This document shows positions 48,918 to 60,823 of a stretch of DNA of 64,000 nt, one piece after another (position 1 is the stretch's first letter; each line of letters begins with the position of its first letter). A program made the position numbers and the translations under genes. Under the pieces are notes generated by a model. The model had not been told where the DNA came from. It ran no database searches and saw only the letters and a list, made by a program, of their open reading frames with translations. This stretch comes from Kudoa neothunni (Eukaryota > Cnidaria), in assembly GCA_964304625.1 (NCBI GenBank), contig OZ199838.1:7316001-7380000 (forward strand), written 5' to 3'.

Positions 48918-49466
48918 TTACGTGATTGCATCATCAATAGTTTGTTTGTCTTTTCCAATAAGTAGAAAGCAATAATAAAAATTAAACTTTTGATTTTGAT
49001 TTTGAAGACTTAAAGCTGTTTTAAAACAATGTGCTACGCAAATATTGCATATTAAAGCTACCGCTTCAACATAATCAATGCGAATAGTACATACGTAAAA
49101 AAAATAATCTCGATGAAACCTTCGTTTCAAATGGTCCCGTATTTTCCAAATATATTTTTCAGAAACAAAGGAAATAATTGTCTGGAAATAGATGTAATAT
49201 CTGTTGTTGTCGGTAATTTACGGAAAAGGTACGTTAAAACAATTTTTATCGAAGTTTTAATGGTCACCTCAACCCTTACCAGACAATCGTTCGGTAATAT
49301 AATAATACTTAAATATTTTGTTCGAGCAGATTGTTGTTTCAACGAAGGCGAATTTAAAGAATCGAGGCGTTTCCCTTATCGTTGCCGAATTGTCTGACTT
49401 TAAAAATAGACTCTTACTTAACATTAAAGTTTTTTGATGTTGATAACAGAGCCAAAAAAGAATCAT
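48918..49466 (-). CDS. Possible two- or three-exon fragment, unknown
   Basis: A minus-strand block ending at a strong GTAAGG donor (about 49280) reads SDNSATIRETPRFFKFAFVE and onward. A TTTCCAG acceptor lies near 49185. A lower block contains VEAVALICNICVAHCFKTA and ends at TGA 48918-48920. Frames could not be joined consistently, and an overlapping plus-strand frame (49113-49397) is an alternative. No family recognised. Confidence 0.25.
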
Positions 49467-49469
49467 TAC

Positions 49470-50028
49470 GCTTGATTAAAATATCTAAATGAGTGAAATA
49501 TTATAACAATTGTAAATAAGGTGTCAGAATTGTTACTAAAGTATGAAATTATCTACGAAAAATGTACGGTTATCGTATCGGATTCTGCACAATATATTAA
49601 AAAATATTTTAATAACATGCCGCCCGCATCTAACCACATTAGCCAAACATATTGTTATTTTTACCTGATTCATGATACAATAAACTAATTAATTGATCCA
49701 GTCTTACCTAATATAAAGCGATTCTGTATAGAATTTTTGTCTTTAATTGCTAGGAATAAACCTACTAAAACTCAATTCCTATATTTTATTCACAAAAATG
49801 AACTATAATATACAAAAACAATTCTGCTTGTAATCAATATAAGATGGTAAAGTTTGTATAACTACAATTTAACTTGTCTTGAATATTTGTTTAAACTACA
49901 TTTTATATCGAATCAACATATAACATAATAATGATAGTAATAACAATAGTATCCCGCCCTCACTCCTCTTTGATTAAAAAGAGAAACATTATTGGATATT
50001 TGACCGAAATTATCGAATTGTTTATTAA
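49470..50028. other. Intergenic, nothing recognised
   Basis: AT-rich sequence between the candidate fragment and the element starting at 50030. Confidence 0.35.
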
Positions 50029-50372
50029 TGGCATTGGCTATTGCCACGCTAGTGTATAATCCCACGTCGAGGCTGTCTATCGCCACAAAAACAAATTTCT
50101 CCTAATTCTGAGAATATTTAGACCTATAATTTTCTTTATTACTTAAACATATCTTTATCTATTAAATTTTAAATTATCGCCTTAAAATTTACTATATAGA
50201 TTTTACGATAAAATCAGTTTATTTATATACACAAAATGACCGTTGAAACAATTTTTGATTCTATATTATCATAATTGAGTATTTCTAGACTGTTTTGGGC
50301 CCTAATTCGATGCTCCATCCTCAAATCGACCTAACTACATCAAATCTATTATAAGTACACAACCTGTATGTG

Positions 50373-50399
50373 CATACATACATACATACATACATACAT
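50373..50399 (+). repeat. (CATA)n microsatellite
   Basis: About 6.5 tandem copies of CATA. Other simple repeats in the window: (TA)n at 4807-4824, (AT)n at 25651-25670 and (GAT)n at 59507-59527. Confidence 0.9.
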
Positions 50400-52929
50400 T
50401 TTTTTTGTTCGTTAAAAGATATTTTACCTGACCTTTTCGGGTGCTTTAAAATGGATAACTCTGAAAAAGAGTGATAAAATGTTATGAAAATTAACTTACA
50501 TAATTTGTAATAATTATAATTATGAATTACGTTTATTTAATATTAATGATTATAAATAATGAATAATTTTTCCCGCATTAATGTGAATTTTTTAAGATAT
50601 TTATAATATGCGAAAATAAGAAATAATATACGGCAGTGCTGAGAATGATATCTTTGTAGTGGAGAGAAGATTTATCTCGTTTCATTAACTAGAAGATACT
50701 TTAAGTCATACAAAAAAAATCGTTATGTAACTTAATAGATAGAAATTAAAAAAATTATTTATGTCAAACATGTTCTCTTCCAAACAGTTTAATGGGAAAT
50801 TAAAATACTGTTATATTTAGTACATTTGTTATTTTGGCAACCATATTGCAATAGACCAAAGGGTGTAAGAGAGGCTGAAACTTTGTGAGGCACCTGTCAG
50901 ACTCATACTAAGGTAGGGGTCAACTTGGATGGAAAAAAACTTGAAGTAAAATTTTTACACCTAGCACATAACCACGGAATAAATCAAGTTTTCTTCAAAT
51001 GTACCACCGCTACAACGTAAATTAGATCGCAATAATAAATTAATTTCTGCTTGCCAATGAATAAATGGCTGCATTCTAAAATACCATAGGAAACGGGTGT
51101 AATAATTACACCCAAATCCATACATTATACGAAAAAAGAATCTTCCTACGTAATTAAATAAACTATTTCTATAAGATTTTAACTCTGGATCATGACTGTG
51201 ATGTTTAGAATTCTTACTGAAGAATGCGAATCGGCTATGTGCAATAATATTTATAGAGGATGAGATGAAGGTTTTTTTTGCGAGAACTACTTATGTTGAT
51301 ACAACCTAAAAATCATTGGAACCACGATAAAAAACTCAATATTCATAATTTATTTTTTAAACGCTAAATTTTATTAGAGTTTCTTCAACGTTCCCAATAC
51401 CTAATAGTTAACGATTTTTCCCTGGAACGAGCCATATAAGTAGTGCATGTATTATTTATAAAAAAAGTTATTTAAACTAGTATATTAATGAATTAATATC
51501 TACTCTGTCATCGATAAAGCAGAAGGTACTTTCTGTAATCACCAGAAAAGATTTGAAACTCTCGAAAATCTTGAAAAACAATTATCTGAATGCTAAACTA
51601 ATTATATGTAAATTTCACGTTTGAAAAATTTTTGAGTGGTAGATATTGCCTTTAAATGTATAATATCACGCGTGATTTAAAATATTTGATGTTAGAAATT
51701 CTTCAAAAAATAATGTTCGTTAGAAATTAAGATGATTATCAGAAAATGTGCACCGAACGTAACAGCTAAACGTTGAGGATTTTAATTTGTATTTTAAAAA
51801 GAATTGGTATCCAATTAGGTCACAGTCGATTAATTTATCAGACAATATAAAATCAACCAAATCTATTGGAATTCTAAGGTTTTAGTTTCAATGTGTCTTC
51901 CTACTTTTTGCAGATGCTACATTTTCTAAAAAGCCTAAAGCAGTATGAAGACTAAGGGATTGTTGAATGAATGCAATCGGGAAGAAAAGAAATAATAAAC
52001 TACATAATTGAATTATAATAAAGTTTACTCGTGTGTTGTCAATCATTCTTGTGTAATGCTTTCTATTTATCATAAAATTCAAAGATACTAAATGTTCAAT
52101 CAATGATTATATGATCCCTATTTATGACTTACGAATTCGATGTTGTGCTTGAGATATCTATTAGTTATTTTTCAACTTCTTAAATAAACAAGTTTATCAT
52201 CTAAGTATTTTATAAAAATTAATTAACTGGACAACAAGTGAGAAAAATAAACAGCTTTATGATACGTAGGCCAAACATGTGACGAATGAATTTTCATATG
52301 AAAATTAGAATTTTTATATTAAAAAGGTCTCATTACAAATATGGAAACGGAACTATATAATATTGTGTGGCTATGGAGAAATTCGTTTTCGTGGCAATAG
52401 ACGGCCCCGACATGCGGTTATGCGCTAGCGTGATATAGGGTTTCTCGATCTAACTCGACACTTTTGCAATCATGCTCGATAATTTTAAGGTTAAAAAATC
52501 AACCCTAATTATTTCGTGGCGTATAATTTTTTTAAATTAAGAAGTTTCTTCAAAGTTTTTATTCATAAACTTATGATAGACGAAAATACGTGTGTAACAA
52601 AGAATGATGCCTTCTGTGTTTTCAAATTACGACTATAACTTGAATAAGTATGCAATTCTCAAATAAACATAAAATATTTTTTTAAAATAAAAAAATTAAA
52701 GTAATGTAGTGACCATGACATTTATTAAATTTTTCGTTATGAACACACCAATACGACAGAATTACATTGTTTTCGTAGTAGATGGAATACATAAACCCCC
52801 AAAGTAAATATTTTAACTTGATTTAACAAATTTTTTATTCTGCACGAAATAGTAATTTTTTAAATCAACACCTTAGGATAAATTCAACGAATTTTATTAT
52901 TTGGCTATTATAACTGTCATAATCCGAGA

Positions 52930-53098
52930 ATCACGATCCCTCACAATAAAGAGGGAAGTCGTTCCCGGGTGGGAGACCCGGTGCAGGACGAGGGGAGGCC
53001 CACGCTACACGGATATATATACATAGACACGACTAAACTGGGAGGAATACCATCCCTACCTTTAGTCTATTTTATTCCAGTTCTCTTTTTTTTTTGTG
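52930..53098 (+). ncRNA. Candidate structured RNA with T-run terminator
   Basis: A GC-rich island in AT-rich DNA with four potential hairpins: CCCTC/GAGGG (52940s), CCGGGT/ACCCGG around GGGAG (52967-52984), and GACTAAA/TTTAGTC enclosing GGGA/TCCC (about 53032-53070). The run of T near 53088-53097 would stop RNA polymerase III. The motif GGGTGGGAGACC resembles the C box of 5S rRNA, so a 5S-derived SINE or Pol III transcript is possible. It could also be a transposase-binding or regulatory block of the IS630-like element. Confidence 0.3.
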
Positions 53099-53579
53099 CA
53101 GCCTTAATCCCAAACTATAACAATAACCTTGTGTATTTTTAACATAATATGGATATAATTGAATTAACTTTTTATTATTAATTAAATAAAAAATGTATGG
53201 ATAAGAAATTTGATCTTTGATATAATATTAAATACAATATTTGCTACTTCTCAAAACATCGATGAAGAAAACAATCAGTAAAATTCAGAATGTTACTTAT
53301 TATGTAAAGCATAATATTTAGAATTTTGATACATTGCATTGATTAAATGGAAAAACATAACACAAACATAAAAAAGGATGTGTAATCAATGGGTATTTCT
53401 TAAACTTCAAGGATTTAATTAGTTTTTTTTTGCTTTTAAACATTATCATTTATTTTCCAATAAAAATCTGAATTTCTGAATATAATGTTGTATCAAGATT
53501 ACTGTTTCCACGTTATTTAACAAATGTGCCATGTTGTAGCACAAATTTACCACGCTATTTACATTAAATAGTATTAGTT

Positions 53580-54676
53580 ATGGATCACCACCACAGTAAT
53601 ATTGAGAGCATGTCTGATTCAGATTCCTGTGAACATGAAACTTCTCTTGTTCAAGTATCGAAGCAGGAACGGAAGCAAAGGACGACGATTTCCATGAGTA
53701 AAAGGGAGAAAATACATGGGCTTGTTCTTTTAGGGATGAGTACTACTGCAATTGCCTCCCAAATTAAGTTACCAAGGTCAACCGTGGCCACAATAATTTC
53801 GAAGTTCCAAAAGACAGGAGACATCGAACCAAAACTTAGAGGAGGCGACAAACGCTCTATTTTGTTATTAGAGCAGAAAGAGAAAATTATTTCATGGGTG
53901 GACGAAAACTCCATGGTAACGCCAAAGGAGCTCAAACAAAAGGTTTTGGATGAATTCAATTTAATCGTGTCTATTAGCACCATAGATCGAGTGATTGGTG
54001 AATTTCACCACACATTCAAAACTTTAGTGACTGTGCCCGAAAGGAGAAATTGCGAATCCACCTTGGAAAAAAGGAAAGAATACGCAGACATGTTTCGCAA
54101 TTTGGAAGTATCAGAGCGACATGAAAGCATAATTTTTTTAGATGAAGTTGGCTTTGCAGTCGTTATCAGACCAAAGCGAGGTAGGTCGCTAAGAGGCACA
54201 TCTGCTTACGCCTTCGTCAGTGCCGCCAGGAGCAGAGATATTTCTGTGATTTCTGCCATTAATAAAAATTCCATTATTTACCACAAGATTCACGACAAAG
54301 CTGTCACCGGTGAAGATTTTAAACATTGCCTCATCGAATTAAAAAACGCTTGTATGGGAAAGAGGATAGAAAACCCGGTATTCGTTATGGACAATGCTAG
54401 AATACACCATTACAAAGGTCTCGAAACGGTGATTTAGGAAGAAAATTTAAACATTAAATTTTTTTCCCCCATATTCACCTTTCTTGAATCCGATTGAAAA
54501 TGTATTTTCAGTCTGGAAAAATTTAGTGATAAGAAGACAGCAAAAATGAAAACGAACTGAGGATGGCAATATCTGAATGTTTTCAAGAAATCACTCCTAA
54601 TCACTGCGATAGTTTCTATCGCAAAATGTTAGGCTATCTTTCCAGGTCGTCTCGGCGGGAGATAATCTTAGAATAA
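53580..54676 (+). pseudogene. IS630-like DDE transposase, lightly damaged
   Basis: Start ATG 53580 (MDHHHSNIESMSDS). Residues 40-120 form the paired helix-turn-helix (SKREKIHGLVLLGMSTTAIA, then LPRSTVATIISKF). The DDE_3 core follows, with the first Asp in IIFLDEVGF and the second in PVFVMDNARIHH. A stop at 54435-54437 and a one-base shift in the T/C run near 54465 come before the rest of the core (FPPYSPFLNPIENVFSVWKN), which holds the catalytic Glu. A further frame holds the C-terminus (LGYLSRSSRREIILE) to TAA 54674-54676. Only about three lesions separate it from an open gene, so it was active recently. Confidence 0.9.
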
Positions 54677-54826
54677 ACTATATTCAGAATCATTAATGAT
54701 TATTTTAGAAAAATTTATTGGTGTTTTTTTCGCTGTGTGTGTTGTGTCGAGTTTGATTGCAACAATGTCGAGTTAGGCTGCAAAATAGTCGTTCTTGATA
54801 GAAAAACCCTATAATAGCCACTGCCT

Positions 54827-55683
54827 ATTGGCTATTTTATTTGTATCCCCGAATTGTTTAAATTCCCTTAGAGTGCTATTTAAAAAGTTATTGCTTGACC
54901 GTGAGATTTTTCGGGATTGAATTCTGGCCCGGCCCAGAAAGCTCATGCACAACTGTCCATGGGAGATAACAAAATATATAAAGATAGAAAATATAAAAAA
55001 ATTAATTTTTGTTGCTCAAATAAATATCCTTTGGTCCGGCATAAACTTTAGTGCGCCTTTTCCCACAAACAACCACAAATCGTGTCAGTATCAATAAAAC
55101 TGATTCAATTCATCGGATGAAGAAAAAGTACAACCATATGCATTGAATTTAATCACTGAAAGTTCAACATACCGGACGATTCCAATGAAATCTATGTGCA
55201 CGGTATCTGCATTACAATGCATCAATCCATCTGATTATGACATAACCATCAACTCGCTATAAATAATGTAAATATAGACTTTTTGTCATATCTGAAACCG
55301 TTAATGGAACTTTCAAAATATGCTTATCAAGTCAAATACGTTAACCTACCGAAATAAGGAATGTATTTGTGCAAACACTCAAATTGACACTCCAACCTTG
55401 CATATAAAGATATATGACATTGTTTAATTGATATTTGACAAAGAATATAAGGGGAAGTTAACTTTAACTGACCATCACTATGACATACGCTGGTTTTAAC
55501 CCTATTGTTGCACTTGGTAATCCGTTAAACAAACTTTGAATCGACAAAATCACTATATTACCAACATTTCTTAGGTCGTTTAGCCCAGTAAAAATAATTT
55601 AAAGATTTTTCGAAACATAATTTTTTAAAAATCTCACAAATATCTATATAAGGGGAAAAATTTATCGCACATGCGTACTTACT
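54827..55683. other. Intergenic, nothing recognised
   Basis: No supported gene or repeat between the 50.0-54.8 kb element and the hAT-like element. Confidence 0.4.
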
Positions 55684-55865
55684 GACACACACAGGGTTGC
55701 CAGCGGGGTTTTAGAAAAAACCCAAGTTTAAGTAAAAAATCCCAAGGTCGAGAAAAACTCTAGTTTAAATTACAACAAAAAATAGAATCGTATCTGTAGT
55801 ATTATAAACAGTCGGTAGTTGTCGGTGTATAGTTTATACGTGTCTTGGTGGCGCTATTACATTGG

Positions 55866-56348
55866 TGACAGGTATTGGAGGAAATGAAAATAAAAGAAAT
55901 TGACTTTAACGAACCCATAATTGACCAACTCGATGAAATAGACGCCATCACTAAAGTAAAAGGGTACAATGTGGAACAAACTTATCCCGATGTAACCTTG
56001 GCGGTTCCAAAACAATTAAGGTGTATCATTCCAAGTAGCGGTGTGATGGGAGAAGGAGATCCCATCGCAATGATTAGGACTAATATATTAGCCTATGCTT
56101 CATCTATTACAAAACCGGAAAGGAAGTGGGACGAGTTTTTGGCGGCTACCAGAAAACCGGATGAAAAGATGGATGAATATACAATTCGACTAACATCCAT
56201 TCTCACTTGTGCTAGACCCAACTCGACCAAGACACGTATAAACTATACACTGACTCACAACGACAACTACCGATTGTTTGCAGTACTACAGTATCTATTA
56301 AAGTTTCTGATCATCTTCCGATTCTATAATTACGTTTTCGGGTATTAA
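55866..56348 (+). mobile_element. Fragment of a Ty3/gypsy-type element (LTR edge and Gag start)
   Basis: A short open frame is clearly related to the Gag-like region of the element at 14.3-16.4 kb (shared NxxxYASxxxxKxxxWDEF-type order and an ARPN motif). It is preceded by CTATTACA and a primer-binding-like TTGGTGACAGG, the usual junction between a 5' LTR and gag. The element is broken and only its beginning remains. Confidence 0.75.
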
Positions 56349-56428
56349 ATTTAAATTTATCGTTGCGTTATTGCAATGTTTTAGCACGAACACTCACTCA
56401 TATTTAATGTCTAGTAAAGATCAATACA

Positions 56429-59400
56429 CAGTCGATATTGCGTAATTTAAGATTTTCATTATGATAATAATTGCATTGGAATTTAATTTTAAAATATTAT
56501 CATAATTACAATTAATAAATTATTCATTTCAAGAAAAATAACGAAAAGATATTGTTTCTATGTGTTCATGTGTCAGTATTGCGTAACGAAAAAATCAATA
56601 TGACTCGATATTGCGTGATTTATCTTCTAGATGTGGAGAAAGCAGCGTATAATTTCTACGAAAATCGGAATAATGCAGGATTCCAATTGAATAAAAACAA
56701 TAAAAGATACCAATAATATGACGGGTGAGAAGTTTATACTCAGTCGTATAGTTAGTTTTATTCTATTTTAATATTTATCTTCGGGGACCTTCAATTCTTG
56801 ACAGGTTTCTTTCTCATGAAACCGAGTTGAAAAATTCATGCGTTACAAGAAATAGGAAGATTCATCAACAAAAATGAAGAAGTTTATCAACAACTGCACG
56901 AATGGTTACATTATTTCTGGAGACAATTCTTGAAATGGTACCATCATTGAAAAAATGAACGACGTTTAAAATTTTACAGCGAATAAGGATGGGTTAGAGG
57001 AGTTTAAAAAATATTTAAAATCATTTGTAAACATTTTCATCGTGAAGCTGTGAGCATTATTCTTATATTTATTGATTTGTGGATTTATGAAAATAAAAAT
57101 TAGATATACACGTATAATCCAAGAGACAATAAATATTGATAAAACTGCTTTGTTTTATTAACTATTACAGAACAGTAATCATGTATTAAAGGAAGAAAAT
57201 GATATAAAGATCAAAAACATTCAAAAAAGATATCGATTTTAGAATCATGCTCTTCAAGTTGAGAAACATTTCCTTTATTCGTAATTGGAAAACGTCAAAA
57301 TCCTACTTGTTTCAGGGGGTCCAAAATTTACCTTTTGAGTATTATGCTCCACAGAATTCCTGGTTGACTCACGTTATTTTTACCAGACAATGAAAGAGCT
57401 AAATTATAAAATGAAATCAGAAACTAAAAATATTAATCTACTTGAGCACATTCTCAGCACATCCGAAAGACAAACTGTTTTAGAAATTTAAAGCTTCACG
57501 TTTTATCTAAAAATACAACAGTTGTTTTGCAACCACTAGATTTAAGAGTGATTTCATTGCTTTAAATTTATATATAAAAAAGGCAGTGACTATTCTCATG
57601 GAAACGAATAACTCCTCCGTTATAGGCGATATTTTAAATATGATTTCATATTTGAATTGAGTTATTTTTAATCTAATTTTTTATGTGAAAGTTGTTTGAA
57701 ATTTAAAGAATAAAAATTCAACACTTTGTCTGTCCTATTTACACTGTTCACGAGTAGTACACTCACGTTTTTGAGTCTAATATTATGTAATATAAACATT
57801 ATAATTGAAATGAAATGTAAACATATCTAATCGTGGTTAGAAACCTTTAGTTTAATACGTTTTCAACGCACGCAGTTTAACTTAGAATAAGTCGTCTCCA
57901 ATTATTTACGAAACATGTACGTTTCTATCTAAACATTTTTTAATATAAATTTAACAAAATTGTCGGTAATTAATGGATATTAATTGGATTCAAACTATTT
58001 TACACCGATGTAAACCACTTTTCATGTGTATCTGTAAGATTGTACCATAATTTCGGTGAATTTTCGTTGTTTTATCTCTACAAATGTATTTACTTTAATC
58101 AGAAGTATGAGAAAGGTTTTCATGGTGCCTATTCGTGAATACAGAACCCATAAATACAGGAACCTATGAGTTTAAATTTTAGAGTAAACCTATACTTGAT
58201 AATTTAAACTCATTTGTCAATTTTTAACAAGCAGGGTGATTCTAAATTTTCTGCATTAATTCCTCTGGTATCGTCTCAATGGGCAAATCTATAAAATGAA
58301 CATTTTTGAATGGTGATTTTTGGGGTACGTTTGTTTGGCTATTGTAAAGCGAGCCAACGGAGAAATGTAGTAAGTATTATAATAAACAATGTTGGAGTTA
58401 AAATAACGGTTAATTCGTCCTTGAGCGTTTTGAATTGTTACGAAAAATTTCATTTTAAGATTGCAAACATTTGTTTCCTGACACTGAGGGATGTGTAATT
58501 TTTATAGTTCAGAAAAATCAATTTTCACTCCAATGAAGAATTGATCAACTTATCTACTAGCTATGGTTGCTTAGCTGTCCGCCCAAAAAATTTCTCAAAA
58601 ATAACCACATTTGAAATTTTAACAGTACAATAATATTTTTTAATAAAAGGTATAAGTTTGAGAAAATCAATTTAAAAGCGCTTCATAGGAAGCAATAATG
58701 ACACCACTTTTCAGGCTTATTCCATGCAATTGATATTTTATATCTTACAAAAGCTTAGATTTCACTTCCACAATTAAATGTAATATATAAACTTGCCCTA
58801 CAGATTTCAGTTATTTCAAAGTTTTTTTTTTAATTTAGAAATAATCTCACGAAATAGAACGTCCCACAACCAAATTGGATTCACGCGCATATTCAGACAT
58901 GGTGGGTGACACAAGAATGCACGAGCAGAACGGTTTCTAACCACGATTAGATATGTTTACATTTCATTTCAATTATAATGTTTATATTACATAATATTAG
59001 ACTCAAAAACGTGAGTGTACTACTCGTGAACAGTGTAAATAGGACAGACAAAGTGTTGAATTTTTATTCTTTAAATTTCAAACAACTTTCACATAAAAAA
59101 TTAGATTAAAAATAACTCAATTCAAATATGAAATAATATTTAAAATATCGCCTATAACGGAGGAGTTATTCGTTTCCATGAGAATAGTCACTGTCTATAA
59201 AATATAATGTGTGGCCATAAGATAGTATATAATGATTCGTCGAATATTGAATATACTTTTCTTGATGCAATTTTGACTCTAAATTAGTATTAAACAACAT
59301 TTCACCAAAAATTATGTAAAATTTGTTAAAAGATCATCTATTTTTTGTGAAAGTAAAAACTTGTTCAACCATCTAAAATTATATCTATTGTGATATGGCA

Positions 59401-59963
59401 TAGAAGATGAAAAGAATTGATAAAGTTTATGAAAAAGCCTAATTATAAATTAAAAATATAATTTTAATATTTTAAAGTTTGTTAAAATACAAGGGAGACG
59501 AAATTTGATGATGATGATGATGATGATAGCGTATCTAATTGTGAGGACTAAAATTACGAGGTCGTATCAACCGCACAAATCCAATTGAGAATGAAATCGA
59601 ATTTGATGATGAACAAACTAAAGTTTCGTTAAAGAAATGAAACATGCAGTAAGTAGTTTAAGGAATGCATTTATTCAATAAGATCCGTCTGTAATCTTCG
59701 ATCTCCATCCAATAATGGATCGAATATTAAAAATATCATCTCAAAAATTGTATTAATCTAAAATAACTTATTTTTTCTATAAAAATTGAAATTATTGGTT
59801 TAAAATAATTTTCTTATATTTAAGATAATTAAGTGACGTTCATTGGAAATAAGATAATCGTATAAAACAAGTACAAAAAAGTATATTCCTTTGTATGAGC
59901 GTGTCTTGATATTGCATAATTTTTGGGAGGGAGGAAAAATTACGCAATATCGAATCTCGACTG
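56429..59963 (+). mobile_element. Decayed Tigger/pogo element
   Basis: The inverted ends share CAGTCG and CGATATTGCGTAATTT, with TA outside. Sub-terminal copies of GATATTGCGTAATTT lie at 56434-56449, 56576-56587, 56606-56621, 59907-59923 and (reversed) 59937-59952. Transposase scraps include a Tigger-like helical piece (about 56840-56945: HALQEIGRFINKNEEVY) and a DDE region at about 57139-57590 (DKTALFY, then LEHILSTSERQ and FKFIYKK) with many stops. It is split by the element 57582-59195. Confidence 0.75.
57582..59195. mobile_element. Young DNA element with 264-bp inverted arms
   Basis: Arms 57582-57845 and 58932-59195 are the same length and about 99 percent identical (two differences seen). 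Termini are GGCAGTGACTATTCTCATGG and GACAGTGACTATTCTCATGG. A 9-bp duplication TATAAAAAA (57573-57581) and TATAAAATA (59196-59204) matches at 8 of 9. The 1.09-kb spacer has no recognised gene. Long TIRs with a 9-bp duplication suggest a Mutator-like or Merlin-like non-autonomous element. It lies within the Tigger remnant and is the most recent insertion here. Confidence 0.88.
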
Positions 59964-60475
59964 TACTCACAATTAATTACTTAATAGTTCAAGATATATC
60001 TTGAAATAAAGTTTAAATCTCCTAACAATGTGCGACAATGTTTACTGAGTAATTATGTAATCGTGTACCGTTAAACAATCAGATGTGATGTTGTTCAATA
60101 TCGTAAATGTTTAAACATTGCATAGCAGCGGTTCCCGCATCCCTACCGCTAAGGGATGCGAACTATGGGCTTAGGGGAGGGTAAAAGGTACGGCCACAAT
60201 AGAAAATAATTTTTGAGAAATTTGAAGTCAGTTACACTTTATCTTATTCAAGGAGGTACGAATTTCGTTTTGTCATCAAATAGGGGTGGGAGTCCAATTA
60301 TAGTTAGGAAGCGCTGCAGCATGATATAATCTGAATAGGACATATCATTAAAAATATAAGTATTAATGCCACATAAAAAATAATGTTATTATTTATTGTT
60401 TGCAAGTTTTCAATAGAAACCCAGGATTTTTCAAGAAATGAAAAAAACCCAAGCCCTGGCAGCCCTAGACACGCA

Positions 60476-60823
60476 CGGACAAATCAGCTTTTTGTGTATA
60501 TATATATATGATTTTTATATTGAATTTTAGGCACAATTACAACTTTTCAAATATTTCATTTCATATGATGCCCAATTTTATAAAAAATAACAAAGAATAA
60601 TTAATATGAAATTAAAATTTTATTTATGGATGACATCCCAACCAAAATATCGTTTTCTTTTCTTAGCTTCATAGAGTAATTACGAAACGAGAGGACTACC
60701 ATTGATTAACGATACGGCTATGTTACGAGCAAAAAGGAAGTCGTTTTACACCAAATATTGTAACAGTTAAATTTGATAATGTTGTTAGTAAGCATATATA
60801 TGGTAAATAGCTTTATTATTTAG
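60476..60823. other. Intergenic, 3' flank of the next gene
   Basis: AT-rich sequence; likely includes the 3' UTR of the minus-strand gene ending at 60824. Confidence 0.35.

Larger units (their letters stand above)
52436..54811 (+). mobile_element. IS630/Tc1-like transposon, nested
   Basis: TA duplications flank it (52434-52435 and 54812-54813). Inverted termini begin TAGGGTTTCTCGATC (left) and TAGGGTTTTTCTATC (right, reversed). They share CTAACTCGACA and TTGCAATCA further in; the right copy has about 20 extra bases. It carries one transposase on the plus strand and, upstream of that, a GC-rich structured block (52930-53098). It sits inside the terminal repeat of the element 50030-54825, so it is the younger of the two. 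Confidence 0.88.
50030..54825. mobile_element. Long-TIR DNA element interrupted by an IS630-like element
   Basis: The left terminal repeat is 50030-50102 (GGCATTGGCTATTGCCACGC at its tip). The matching inverted repeat on the right is split: its tip lies at 54814-54825 (reversed GGCAGTGGCTAT) and its body at 52378-52433. The two copies agree at about 80 percent over 73 bp, and nearly all differences are C/T or G/A transitions. The split is caused by the TA-flanked insertion 52436-54811. Without it the element is about 2.4 kb and has no recognised coding capacity. No clear target duplication. Confidence 0.75.
55692..60467. mobile_element. Probable hAT element, host of nested insertions
   Basis: The left end CAGGGTTGCCAGCGGGG and reversed right end TAGGGCTGCCAGGGC form a short inverted repeat. 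An 8-bp duplication GACACACA (55684-55691) and GACACGCA (60468-60475) matches at 7 of 8. Short inverted ends and 8-bp duplications are hAT features. No hAT transposase was recognised. The interior holds an LTR-type Gag fragment, a decayed Tigger and a long-arm element. Confidence 0.55.

Noticed and set aside
57846-58931. A gene in the spacer of the long-arm element (for example 58310-58498)
   Set aside because: Short, no motif, and no splice or start context.
33086-59195. Assigning the GGCAnTGnCTATT elements firmly to Mutator or to Merlin
   Set aside because: No transposase lies inside any of them, and only one has a clear target duplication (9 bp), which both superfamilies can produce.
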